Source: Chlorophyllum brunneum (lineage: Eukaryota; Basidiomycota; Agaricomycetes; Agaricales; Agaricaceae). Taken from it: a DNA stretch of 64,000 bases. The stretch covers positions 1,178,001 through 1,242,000 of the forward strand of contig OY756150.1 in assembly GCA_963576785.1 (NCBI GenBank), in the 5' to 3' direction. This document shows, in pieces, positions 33,047 to 43,612 of the stretch. The position numbers were made by a program, and so were the translations under genes. Below the pieces are notes generated by a model, which worked only from the letters and a program-made list of their open reading frames with translations, ran no database searches and was not told the origin of the DNA. Every line of letters starts with the position of its first letter. Position 1 is the first letter of the stretch.

Positions 33047-34672
33047 ATGCTGTACGACCAGAATCCTGTCTATGCTCATTATGCTCACTTGCCTTATGCT
33101 AAAGAGCCCTGGAAGGCGTTGTACGTCATCCAACGACTGCTCACAACCTTGGCGTTAGTTCCCGTTTGGGTAATCACCTACTCTGTTCTGCCTCGCCTGT
33201 ATCGACCCCGCAAGTCATGGTCGTTGCGACAGATCATCAGCACCAATTTTATGCGTCGCATATTCAAGGTGACTGAAGTCGCAGGAGTCACCTGGCAAAC
33301 TCGGGACCCAACGGTAGCCCCCTCGTCACTCAGTGAGACCAAGTTCATGTGGATTGATCGCCTCCCAGCTTCTATGAGAACTGGGATAGTAGATGGAGGT
33401 GTCAATTTCGAGCGCGTTGGATGTTATGTATGGCCAAAGGAGGAGCATATACGAATATCAGCCATCAAACCGAAAATCAGTCCAATACCAGACGATTCAT
33501 GCAATATTGCTCCGCCCCATCCGAACGGCTCCGGTAGCGTATTTCCGAGGAATGACCGTGGAATCATCGAGGAGGAGGAAATTCCATTGGTGGGAATTTT
33601 CCTGCATGGTGGTGGCTACTGTCATATGTCTGCACATGAATCAGCCAATACATCCAGGATTCCAAGAGGACTCATTGAAGTGAGAAATTGTCCAATTAAA
33701 ACACAGGGATTGCTCAGTAGTGTCATAGAAACGAGTGCTACACGAAGTCTACTCCGTTGAATACCGGCTACTTCAAGTCGCCCCCTTTCCGGGTGTAGTT
33801 CAAGATGCTGCTGCTGTTTATTCTCATGTCGTGCGGCAGTACAATTTCTGGGAGAAGAAGTGCAAAATCATTCTCATTGGTGATAGTTCTGGAGGCAACC
33901 TTGTTCTCTCCTTGACTCGTTGGCTGCGGGATGAAGGACACCTACCTCTGCCTGATGGCCTGTTACTTCTCTCCGTGCGCTCCTACGTTTCTAAGTTCCG
34001 CGACATGCACCTTACCATAGTTTACAATTCCCGTGATAGCCATCCTGCGATGCTTCACATGCTGTTCCAGAAACACTCTCGTCCTATATACACCGGCCGA
34101 ATGCGCAGACCGATTATCTTGTCGATAATCCCGCACCTCGTACGCTACTGCAGCGAACTTTTCTGGGGTTCGAGCGCAAAGAGGGGCCGAACACAATTGA
34201 GGAGGAACGCTTGCTCATGGAGGCAGTCCACTCTGAATATGTTTCTCCGTGTTCACCCTTCGTGTTGAAGCGTTGGGGTCATGAGGTCGTACAAGATCTC
34301 GATGGTACCCATACTTCCAATTTCCGTCGGCACGCTCAAGGACTTCTACCGGCTATACGGCTAGCTAGTGATCCGGGAAATTTATCTGCTATCCTCGAAT
34401 CGTCATACCAGAAGAATTCGCGGTTCCCGAAGCTATTTGCAGACTTTCCGAAAACACTGGTAGTGTTGGGTGATGCAGAGAGGTTGGTGCACGAGGTAAA
34501 GAGTCTGGTTGCCGCCATGGAAAAAGATGGCGTGGAGGTTCAACTACATGTAGCCCCGGACGCTGTCCATGATATCTTGATTTTGAACGAGGAGTGGTGG
34601 GACAAGAGCGTAACGAAGAAGACTTGGGTGGCAATCAAAGAATGGGCGAAGACGTTCGGGGACGTAACTTGA
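33047..34672 (+). CDS. Alpha/beta hydrolase of the hormone-sensitive lipase type
   Basis: Carboxylesterase-like alpha/beta hydrolase fold-3 protein, 503 residues. Exons 33047-33679, 33729-33974 and 34040-34672 join cleanly. An N-terminal hydrophobic segment (ALVPVWVITYSVLP, about residues 36-50) suggests a membrane anchor. The oxyanion motif is FLHGGGYCHMSAHE, the nucleophile elbow GDSSGGNLVLSL, the acid LVVLGDAERL and the His APDAVHDIL, so the triad is complete. A stretch VEYRLLQVAPFPGVVQDA is typical of the family. Related basidiomycete proteins occur near detoxification or secondary-metabolism genes, but no such cluster is visible here. The substrate is unknown. Confidence 0.87.
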
Positions 34673-35378
34673 TGTAACAAACTTAACTCACTTGGAACGT
34701 TTCATTAAAGCCCGTCGTCTATGTTATCGATAATCAGTACTCAGTGATGATCAATGAACTCTCGTTAAAGTGGAGTTTTTGGCCTAATTTCACTAGTGTA
34801 TATCATGATTGCGATTGGATTTGGCCCACACCCTTCCACGGATGTTCATCAATCAGTGAGGAAGCAATTGTAGACCCACGTGGGCGGCAGGATATGGCCA
34901 TCATACCTCAGTTGGTGTGGGCGTCCCCAACACATCCTTCTCAGGCTCTTCAGCGGAGCGGGTACGTGATGAACAGACGAACGGTGGAGTTCAGAGATCT
35001 CCTTTAGCCACAATTGATCCGGGCGAGGTTGGGTTCTAGCAGATACATACAGTTTTAAAGCACATCAGGTTCTAGCGTGCACCGGTCCCGCATGAGGTGC
35101 CCAGGAAGGTCCCAAATTGGTATTAGTCTTCTTGAGAATGATGTGGGATAGTCATTAATTAATCAATCATTGATTCTGGTGATCGGGCCGACTCGCACCT
35201 AATATTTACGAGACAGACCTGATCCCCCCACCACCCTAATTCGCGCGCTCACGAGATATACATCGTATAGAGATGAGAAGTGGACTTAGAGAAATACAGT
35301 CGTGGTACTTACGAGTACAATACAACGTGGTTGCTTCTCGGCGGATGCATATATGAATGGATGAAGGACTTATTTACG
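34673..35378. other. Intergenic between convergent hydrolase and DUF6534 copy 3
   Basis: No gene supported. An 87-codon plus frame at 34744-35007 resembles nothing known. The genes on both sides end here (convergent), so this is mainly 3' flank. Confidence 0.45.
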
Positions 35379-36941
35379 CTATCTTATAAATACAAAGCCA
35401 TGCACTCCAGTATCTATCTTGGGTGGATTCGTGCTTCTCGATGGGACCGAACGGGGGTCCATAAGATGAGGATCATGGTGTTCCAACGATGACCCAGCAA
35501 TTCCTCTCCCTTTCTGCTCGTTTATCCGAGGATCATCGTTCAAGTCACCTATCTCCGGGTCTGCCGCCGAGTAAACAGGCATCGCAAAGCTCTCATCGCG
35601 ATCAGGGACTGTGAGTGACGTTCGAAAGACGAGCCTATGTCCGCGTGAGTTGAATAAGTCAGAGTTGATAACCAAGTCTGTGTTCTCCACGCCGTGGGAT
35701 GGTGCAGATATCTTTGCTCGACTGTTGAAGATAATAAGGAGAGAGTTGGAGTATAGTTTACCCATGATAGCAGCGATGGTGATGTAATAGGAGCCGACAA
35801 CGCCAATGATTGGCCCGCAAACTACGAGGACAACATACATCACCCCAGCTGTGGCTGTTAGAGCGTAATGAGATCAGTATGAGAGTGAGTTGACAAGTGA
35901 GTTACCAGTGAGGGCACCCGTTTCCATCGACATACGGACGATCTTAGTGATAAGAAGTTTCGTTGACCTAAACCCCGGGTCCAGCCGGGAGAGCTAGTGG
36001 AGGTATTAGCTGTGTTGTTACACCCCATGGTTGCACAGTGCTTACCAAATGGGACATGGATGCGGCAATGGTCAAGTCACAAGCAGTACTTGAAATTCCC
36101 CAAATCTGCAGGACTACAGGTCAATCATTATAACCACCAAAAAAGACGAGACGAACTATGTTACTAATGTTGCCAACGACGTATTCTTTAAAGTCAGAGA
36201 CCACGATCCTGTCGTCCCTCATGACTTTGTATGAAGTCACACCGGCCATGATGGAGGAGATGAGCTGGATAAAAGCAAGCTGCATCTAATTCAGCAGTGG
36301 TTTCATGGAATTAAGGAAATCCAACTCACAACGACGATAAACCAATATAGCGGTATAGATGGGCATAATGTGTATATGCGGTATGCGTAAGAGACTTGAA
36401 CGAGACAGCCGACTACGAGAGAGTATACAATCAGTCATGGTACGTGGTATTGGGGATCAACGGACGCACCAATGCCGCTGAAGAAAGGGATCGCAAACCA
36501 GGTGAAAGATTCCGTTTGAAAGATTGCTTCGTGATTTCCAAAACCAAGGACGTAGGTTACATAGACATCGCGGATGATCAAGATTGATTGAATGAGTTCC
36601 AGGAGGAAAATAACATATACGAGGATCTTGATGTATAATCTGTCCTTTCGAAAGGTGATATGATAGTTGTCTATTAAGAGATGGATATTAATGAAAATTC
36701 TCGAGAAAAGCGGTGTATAACTCACAAACTTGCGTTGCGAGCACACCGCAGAGACCGATATTGAACATATACCCAAAAATCTATGTAATCAGTTTCCCAG
36801 ACCCCCTTCCAGGCCTTATCGAAGACTCACTAACGGACCAAGCTGTGCTCTGCAATAAAATATTAGAATTCGTCCAGGGAATATGAAACGCAGAAACTAC
36901 CTGACGAGTTGCTCCTCCGACAAAGAAGGTATCAAAGTCAT
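35379..36941 (-). CDS. DUF6534-type multi-pass membrane protein, copy 3
   Basis: It starts at 36941 (MTLIPSLSEEQLVR), joined through two short introns to AQLGPL and IFGYMFNIGLCGVLATQV, the first helix. Next exons give DNYHITFRKDRLYIKILVYV, LLELIQSILIIRDVYVTYVLG and FTWFAIPFFSGIGA. The conserved end GKLYSNSLLIIFNSRAKI is followed by an unusually long hydrophilic tail of about 110 residues, ending at 35379 (HGFVFIR). The tail contains many Pro, Ser and acidic residues and may be regulatory. It is convergent with the alpha/beta hydrolase gene. The middle exons (35850-36400) were not all resolved. Function unknown. Confidence 0.75.
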
Positions 36942-37490
36942 AAAGGCGTCATATATCCGTCGTGTTCAGAGTTTCAAGTTTTAAGACCAGCAAGATGAGG
37001 GCGGGGTTCCCAAAAAGGGGTGCGGTAACTCCATTTCCATGTAAAGGGATCATTGTCGGAGCACTCCCATAAGATGGCAGAGTAAATTCGTCAGGTGCAA
37101 AGCCCTCATACACTATTTTGTGATGCCCTCCGTGATGCCGCCGGCGATGAGCGCGGGAGAAGAAAGCTGAAACACTTCAAAAACCTTTCTGACTCCGCCG
37201 AGACTGCTTGGCACGGGCCGGACACCTATGAGTACATCTACACCAGTTGAAACTGAGAGCTGAACTAACTTTACTTCACACCCCAAGATACAAGTTCTTG
37301 GGAACAGTTACAAGAGTAATTAATAATAGTAATGGTACAAGTTCTTTGGTCTTTAGCCAAGTGTGGCTTGATGAAGAGGTAGAGATGACTCAGCCTGTTG
37401 GTGCTACTTAGAAATCACTTCAGCCGTTACCAAAGCCTTATGGGGCAGGATTAGATACGAGCACCCGAGGATAAAACTAAGGCCGCAGCA
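36942..37490. other. Intergenic, DUF6534 copy 3 promoter and Con-6 3' flank
   Basis: No gene seen. It should include the promoter of the minus-strand DUF6534 gene and the 3' UTR of the minus-strand Con-6 gene that ends at 37491. Confidence 0.4.
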
Positions 37491-38052
37491 CTAGAGGTTC
37501 TGTTCGTAACCCTTAACATCAACACCCCTCTCTTCCAGAACTTGTTCCGCATGTCGCTTAGCGGACTCGGAAACGTGGGGATCTGGCGAGGAAATTAGCC
37601 TGAGTCCTTGGCAAGTCGGAACGGGTGACATACTCTTCAAGGTAGCCTTATAGCCCCCGATAACGTTCCCCTCGTTCTTGCCATGGCTGCCTTCTTCGCT
37701 GATGATATTTTCGCCAAGGTCCTCGACCTCGCGTCTAATTTCAGATACCTCAGACTCCTTAACTAAAATAATTCATCAGTAGAAGATACACAGGAAACAT
37801 CTCGAGACATACACCCTGGCTGGGGGTGAGAGCTGGATTTGGGGACATCATGAGTAGCGGTATCGATATCATGGATGCCCATCTTGTGCAACTCTTTCCG
37901 TGCGTGTTCCTTAGCCTCTTGTGAGACGTGTGGGTTATGAATTGTGGCCTTGTAGCCAGCGGCGACGTGTTCAGGATCTTTGGTATGGCGAATGTCTGCG
38001 GGTCTGGTTAGAAAGATAATATACCAGAGAATCAGCCATACACACTGGACAT
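37491..38052 (-). CDS. Con-6 family protein, copy 1
   Basis: Small hydrophilic protein with two conidiation-6 (Con-6) repeats, a fungal family linked to sporulation, light and stress. The start codon is at 38052; the first exon is only nine bases (MSS, 38044-38052), then a 48-bp intron. Repeat 1 reads DPEHVAAGYKATIHNPHVSQEAKEHA. The linker is acidic (VEDLGENIISEEG). Repeat 2 reads NVIGGYKATLKNPHVSESAKRHAEQ with an intron inside the KN|P codons. It ends GYEQNL at 37491. Two paralogs lie 3.5-5 kb to the right with the same exon plan. Confidence 0.88.
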
Positions 38053-38339
38053 GATGGTGAATACTAGTCGTAGACGACTTGTTTATCATGAGGTGGTGCT
38101 TATATATAGAGACTGTTCAGACGTCATTATGACGGTAAAAGTCTGAGCACACGATCGTCCTGGCTAGCTCGTTGAGCAACATCTCCTGCACTGATTCCAC
38201 CGAGAACGCAGGTGCTTGTGCATTTAACAGGATCTTAACAGCATTCAGATACACTCCAGATAATTTACGCTTGCTTTCTTCCTAGTAACTTCTATTTTAA
38301 GGTGTCGGATTCGCGTCTCGCTTGGGCAGAACATGGGTA

Positions 38340-38347
38340 TGACGTCA
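38340..38347. promoter_or_regulatory. CRE-like palindrome TGACGTCA upstream of Con-6 copy 1
   Basis: A perfect TGACGTCA lies about 290 bp upstream of the Con-6 start at 38052. Nearby are CACGTCACGTGG-type elements at 38362-38372. ATF/CREB-type factors bind such sites in fungal stress genes; regulation here is inferred only. Confidence 0.4.
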
Positions 38348-38622
38348 CTCTCGCGGAATGTCACGTCACGTGGAAGTCATGCCCTGCAACGCCAGAACGC
38401 TTCTTGACTTTTGGAAGTTAGGTTGTTGGCGGTTCGACCGCAAGCACTCGATGACTCTCTTCACTCAAATGCTTGATGCCCTTTCGGTAGTATTTCAGGT
38501 GGTTGACCCAATCAGGAGAGAAGGGTGATGATACCACGCGAAACTGTCATGAAGGCGATCAGTGACACATTCGCCAGCTAGTGACTCCTCCATTGGTACT
38601 TTGTCTACATATTGGGGGTACG

Positions 38623-38656
38623 GTTCCACCCGCATTCAGGTTCCACCCGCATTCAG
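38623..38656. repeat. 17-bp perfect tandem repeat (two units)
   Basis: The unit GTTCCACCCGCATTCAG occurs twice in direct succession (38623-38639 and 38640-38656) in non-coding sequence. It looks like a recent slippage or duplication event. Confidence 0.8.
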
Positions 38657-39202
38657 AAGGGTGGTTGGGTGTCAGATTACGCGGAAATGGTGACGGTAAT
38701 TTTGGCGGTCGCCTCGCATCAACGGTAGCTATCGCCAGGTCTCTCCGACGCGGTTTCTGGCAGCCTGTCATTCAAGGTATGTGGCAAGGTCTGTCTTTCC
38801 GGTTCATCCACACCGAAGAAGGATGTTTATCGACCCTGTCAATCACCCAAGCTGTTCATGATCAACATAACGCTCTGTCCCTGCTCATGGCACATCAGCC
38901 ATTGTCTCAACAGATGGACATATGGTGATGGATGGCTATTAATGGCTGTAAGCGCTTTGGGGCCGTCATTAAAGGTGATCAAGGTGAGTCTGTTCACTGC
39001 ATGTCCGAGTGCATCGTCCATACCTAGTCTGCGACTAGAAATCAAGGTTGTTGAATGAGTTCCAAGCACTAGGCAAGATCCATTTCGATGAAGTGGAGGA
39101 AGATTGACCTGGGCCCACTCTGCCATCAGCATCAATATGTTCGCTGATGTCAAGATAAAGGGTTTGAGCGAACCGATGGGCTATCGGCGCGCGGAGATGT
39201 GA

Positions 39203-39210
39203 TATAAAAG
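39203..39210 (+). promoter_or_regulatory. TATA box of DUF6533 copy 2
   Basis: TATAAAAG about 34 bp upstream of the ATG at 39244. A very short 5' UTR is implied if this ATG is used. Confidence 0.5.
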
Positions 39211-39243
39211 CCATGTCTAATCTGCGCTGGAATCCATCCTGCT

Positions 39244-40811
39244 ATGGCCTCCATCGGGCTGGGCAATTTCACTCAGGCTCTTGAGCACTGGCAGACTGGT
39301 CGAGTGAGATTTCTCCCTTATCTTCGCGATTCAACGTGCACTCAACTCGTTTAATGAATAGTACCTCGATGGTGTGTTACCTCTTTCCAACTAGATCATT
39401 GTGTTTAATTGAGACACTACAGGCTCGGCCCTAGCACTCTATGTGTGGCATTCCCATTATGGCAGCCACCGCAACTTACTCACATGCATTGTATCTAGTT
39501 GTATGACTATCTTCTAACCTTCCACATGGAGGTGACCTTGGTCTGGCGAGCAAAGTGGACGGCCACCAAAGTGCTTTTTCTCGTGAACAGATATTTACCG
39601 CTATTTGATTTAATTATCACCTACTACCGTAAGTCAGTGATGACGAACCAGCCTGGAACGTTGAGGAAAAATATCTGACAGGGGATAATGGGACCCATAT
39701 GGCCGACCATTGTAACGCCCTCCTTCGCGCTAACGCATGTATGTGCCTTACATTTCCGCACGGGTGGCTGAGGTTTTGAGCTTCATTTCTAGGGATATAC
39801 ATGGTTGGCATGTACGTTTCAGAGAGTAAGGTCTCCGGATGAATCCTAAATTCAGGCGAGAACTCACATCCTCCCTATTGAAGTCGTCCTTACCCTGCGT
39901 GTCTGGGCTGTCTGGAAGATGAACAAATTCATCATCGTGGCAAGCGTACTCTTTGACGCTATTAGTTTTGGTATTCTTTCGGCAAAGGTTGACGAACTGG
40001 TTGCCCCTTTGAAATGCAAGTCACATCCCGGCCCAAATTCCTGAGGCGACTAACAGTTGGGGTGGTGGCAGATTTTGATCTCCCGCCTTTGACGGGATGT
40101 TTAACCTTCTTCGAACAGTCTGCCCTATGGATTGGGTTTATCCTCATGCTTATCAATGACTGCGGTAAGACTCTCGCAGATTTTTGGTGATGCAGGCCTT
40201 CACTTCGTTCATCAGCAATGTTGATCCTAATCACCATTCCATTTGTGAAAGCCTGTGAGTAGCGATCTCGTTGTTATAACTCTATCCTCAACGCTATCGT
40301 GTAGACAAAAGATCAGAGTTAGGCTTGGAGACAGCTTCAGGGGTGAGGTTGATGAATGCCGTCTATCGAGAAGGTATGCGCTTCGTCAAAATTGTTTCCC
40401 AACGAGGGCACCCACATCATATTCAGGTGTACTTTTCTATTTCTGTATGCTCGGTAAGTTCAGTTCTTGATGTTTTTGGGACGAGCCTCACATATTTCCA
40501 AGTTGTATCCATTATCACTTTTTTCACAACGCTCTCATTCGTGAGTTCTGACGCTCTAATGCTATCGCACCACATCTCATGGAAAAATACAGCAAGACGA
40601 CAGCTTCATGTTTGTCTAGTGAGCGGACCTTGTCGCAGTCGTTTGGATGTTTCCTAATTTTTGGGTTAGTGTCTCGCGCATCCTTCGCGTCATTCTTGCG
40701 ACACGGGTTGTCCTTCACATCAGGGAAGCGTACGCTCACAAAGGCTATGGAAACTCGACGCAATCTGGCACACTGGTCTTCCGTTCAGACTGTAGGAATA
40801 ACACCTCTTAA
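39244..40811 (+). CDS. DUF6533-type multi-pass membrane protein, copy 2
   Basis: Basidiomycete DUF6533 membrane protein of unknown function. It starts at 39244 (MASIGLGNFTQALEHW). Exons give YLDGSALALY, then the diagnostic module LYDYLLTFHMEVTLVW with RAKWTATKVLFLVNRYLPLFDL (about 39500-39600). Further helices follow: HILPIEVVLTLRVWAVWKMN-like sequence near 39870-39930, and FKLLYPLLHFFHNALI-type hydrophobic sequence near 40500. The C-terminal exon reads LATRVVLHIREAYAHKGYG and ends at 40811 (CRNNTS). The family usually ends with such a VLHLRE segment, so the gene looks complete. The intron edges in the middle are approximate. Confidence 0.68.
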
Positions 40812-41555
40812 ATCTGCTAAAAAGAATCTAATAGATATTTATACAGGATTCTAGTTTCGTCACGACTGTTCTCAATCCATGTATATTTATAAAGAATCAT
40901 CTGTTTACTACCTCGGGAGTGGAAGATCTAACTTATAATCCCGAATACAATTGCAGTGAAGGTCCCTAGAAAAGGGGTTGCAAGGCCGGTCGAGGCGGGT
41001 GCGATCGCGTTTCGTCAATCGCTGGCTTCGTTTGACGCTGCCCACGAGATTCCAGAGGGCGGTAAACCAGAATGAAATTTTCATCAGAGGATCGAGTATA
41101 GGAATAGAGAGAGACGAGGATATGAAGAATTAAGGAGCTCGAAACGGTTCCAAAGCTAGCTGCTCCTTCCATCTTTGAAGTGGCCTTTATATATCACTTC
41201 TCTACCGGCCCGTCGTATCTAATTTGTGCTACAGAGTCCGAAAAATTGAACGTGTATCGGAGCCGTTATCGTCTTCCATACCAAACCGACGCTCACATAT
41301 CAAGATACCAGGGCGCACGGTCGTATTTTCCCGAGCAGCCGTGCGCCCGTCTTCATAGTAGAAAAATCACCCATAAACTCCGCTCGGAGAGCTCCCCCAA
41401 CAACTTAAAAACTTCCAATTACACATATGCGAACTATATACTTGACTATTAACGGTGTACTCCCAGGACGTACATTCCCAGGATTATCCCTACTAACCAA
41501 TCAGGTGCACTACTCTATTCAACCAAAAGCTGGCACAACCAAGATACTTCCACAT
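40812..41555. other. Intergenic with a TATA-like element and small minus frame
   Basis: A 68-codon minus frame (40966-41172) begins MEGAASFGTVSS, with a minus-strand TATATAAAG only about 20 bp before it. That is too close for a normal start site, so I do not call a gene. The right end is 3' flank of Con-6 copy 2. Confidence 0.35.
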
Positions 41556-42225
41556 TCAACGAGGCTCCGCGTTCTCTTGAAGAACCTCCTTGGCATGGTC
41601 CTTAGCCTGCTGAGACACACGAGGATCTGAATTTGTAAATCCGTGAAGCTCTCATCATGAAAAGAAGGCAGACATACTCTTGAGCGTTGCACGATAACCG
41701 CCCATGACCCTGTGCTCTCCGGCTTGGCCAGAATCCGGCCCCCTGGAGCGTCCGGTGTCGTTGAACGTATCGGGGTCATTATCATCACCAAAGTTGTCGG
41801 CATCCATGCCTGCATAACTCTCTGGAATATCTCGGCTCGTGTCCAAGGAAGTGCCCATTTGGCGACGCGGAACACCTAGTTCCACAAGTTGTGACGTCGT
41901 TTAAACACTTCGTTAAATGCCATACCTTGATCGGCTTGGGCGGGATCATCCGTGTAACTAACGGCTGTGTAGGCTCCCTTCTTGGCCTCACCCGTGGCTG
42001 GAACATCTTTGAAAGCACTGTGAGTGGAGCCTTGCTGTTCAATCCCAACACCCATTTCGTCAAGACGCTGAGCTGCGTTGAGCTTAGCATCATCGGAAGT
42101 TCGGGCGCTGTGGACGGTGGACTTCAATCCAGCAGCAATTCGCTCAGGGTTCTTCTCTGGAATGGACCAGTTGAACAGAAGTCACTCGATGTCGACGTAC
42201 AGAGGCACGTACGTTCACTAGACAT
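41556..42225 (-). CDS. Con-6 family protein, copy 2
   Basis: It starts at 42225 (MSSE), spliced after one base of the next codon to QKNPERIAAGLKSTVHSARTSDDAKL, the first Con-6 repeat, here diverged (HSARTSDD instead of HNPxVSEE). A long acidic middle (DMDADNFGDDNDPDTFND-like) with an extra intron precedes repeat 2: HRVMGGYRATLK, intron, NSDPRVSQQAKDHAKEVLQ. It ends ENAEPR at 41556. It is longer than the other two copies. It is divergently arranged with copy 3, sharing 0.9 kb upstream. The relation to sporulation or stress is inferred from the family. Confidence 0.84.
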
Positions 42226-43126
42226 GATGGTTCTAAAGTGTCATCATGTAGATCAGCGTAGCTTTAAATCCAAAAGTTTTAGACCTGGTGGGGCAGGGAT
42301 CATAGATTGGCCACCCGGCGTCTCTCTTCAGGAGCCTGGAACGCGTCACTCCGTTGCTTAGATACATCAAAACACACAGAAGGGTACTCTGCGCTGTACG
42401 AACGGCAGGTGATAACTCACAACAACTCTTCGGCTCTGCGTAGCGTCGAATCGAAGCAACCTTTTCTTTTCTTTTCATCCTAAGCGTACATCTAGACTAT
42501 ATTTCGTTCTTATCCACTCATCCCTGCACACATTCACTTTGGATGGTGGTAAGCCTCTCGATCGATCGACGGACGCTGGTGACTTAATAAGCCTTTCAGT
42601 ATGCAACCAATCTCAATCATATTATACGTCATGACCGTCATACCTTCGTCGTTCGTACCATTACTCTTCTGAGGCACGCAACAACCCCCGGCGGACAAGT
42701 TCCACTGAGGACTCCCGTGGTGCATACCGCTATCTACTCCAAGTGTATTGCTAGTATGGCTTAATACGTCACTGATTTAGTCTTATTAGGAGATCACAGC
42801 CCTCGGGCCTGAAGATGTAGAAATGGAGAGGGGCACATTATTTAGCGCTTCCTCCAACAGCACATGGACCTTACTTCAAATGGACATTGATCTACCTCTT
42901 ATGACCACTTCCGGCGAGTCGATCGCTGTGGAGACGCGATGTCACAAGTAGTATAGAAACCTGACTTGTTCGTTAAGGGAGCACACAGCATCATATCCAG
43001 CATCATATTGGCGTTAGGTGCCACCTGTGAACCACCATGTTTCGGTCTCGTATATATACAACCATGCAACAGTTGAAACAAAGGCAGCGACCAAGCTATC
43101 TAACGTGATATACTTACAAGCTAACA
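42226..43126. promoter_or_regulatory. Shared upstream region of divergent Con-6 copies 2 and 3
   Basis: Non-coding block between head-to-head Con-6 genes. The octamer ATACGTCA (reverse TGACGTAT, a CRE half-type site) occurs twice, at 42624-42631 and 42764-42771. Short frames here resemble no gene. Co-regulation of the pair is an inference. Confidence 0.4.
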
Positions 43127-43612
43127 ATGTCTTATCGTGAGTGGCCATCTAGCTCTTCTAGATTTTTCACCTGACGATAGGGCAGAGGAAAAGGATGAAA
43201 CTCGTGTCGCTGCAGGTCTCAAAGCCGCGGTTCACAATCCTCGTGTTTCCGATGAAGCGAAGGATAGTGCACAGGAGCGTCTCCAGGACATGGGAGCCGA
43301 GGTAGCACCCGAATCTGAAGGCACTACAACCAGTAAAGATTATAGTTGACTTCTCAACCATGGATTCTCTGACCACACCCGTTTGTAGGTACAGCGGGGG
43401 TCGCAGGCAGGCAAACTGAAGGAGAGCAAGGTACCATTGAAGGGAAAGACGCTGGGAATGTTCTCCGTGGCTATAAGGCCACCCTCCGTAGTAAGTAATC
43501 AATAGTTCTTTTTGATACCGCCTATCTTAACCCTATTTTCACAGACCCTAATGTTTCTGAAGAAGCCAAGGAACGTGCCGAAGATGTTTTGAGGGAGCAT
43601 GACGCGATTTAG
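43127..43612 (+). CDS. Con-6 family protein, copy 3
   Basis: It starts at 43127 (MSY) with an intron after the first base of codon 4, exactly as in copy 2. The next exon gives QEKDETRVAAGLKAAVHNP, then RVSDEAKDSAQERLQDMG, the first repeat. A second intron leads to a Gly/Glu-rich linker, then NVLRGYKATLR, an intron inside the repeat, and NPNVSEEAKERAEDVLREHDAI, ending at 43612. It is about 110 residues, two repeats, all hydrophilic. The intron in the second repeat sits at the homologous place in all three copies, which shows common descent. Confidence 0.88.

Larger units (their letters stand above)
38053..39243. other. Intergenic between divergent Con-6 copy 1 and DUF6533 copy 2
   Basis: No gene supported. 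A plus frame at 38581-38928 (115 codons) has no family resemblance and runs over a tandem repeat. The block carries the CRE-like site, the 17-bp tandem repeat and the TATA box of the next gene. Confidence 0.45.
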
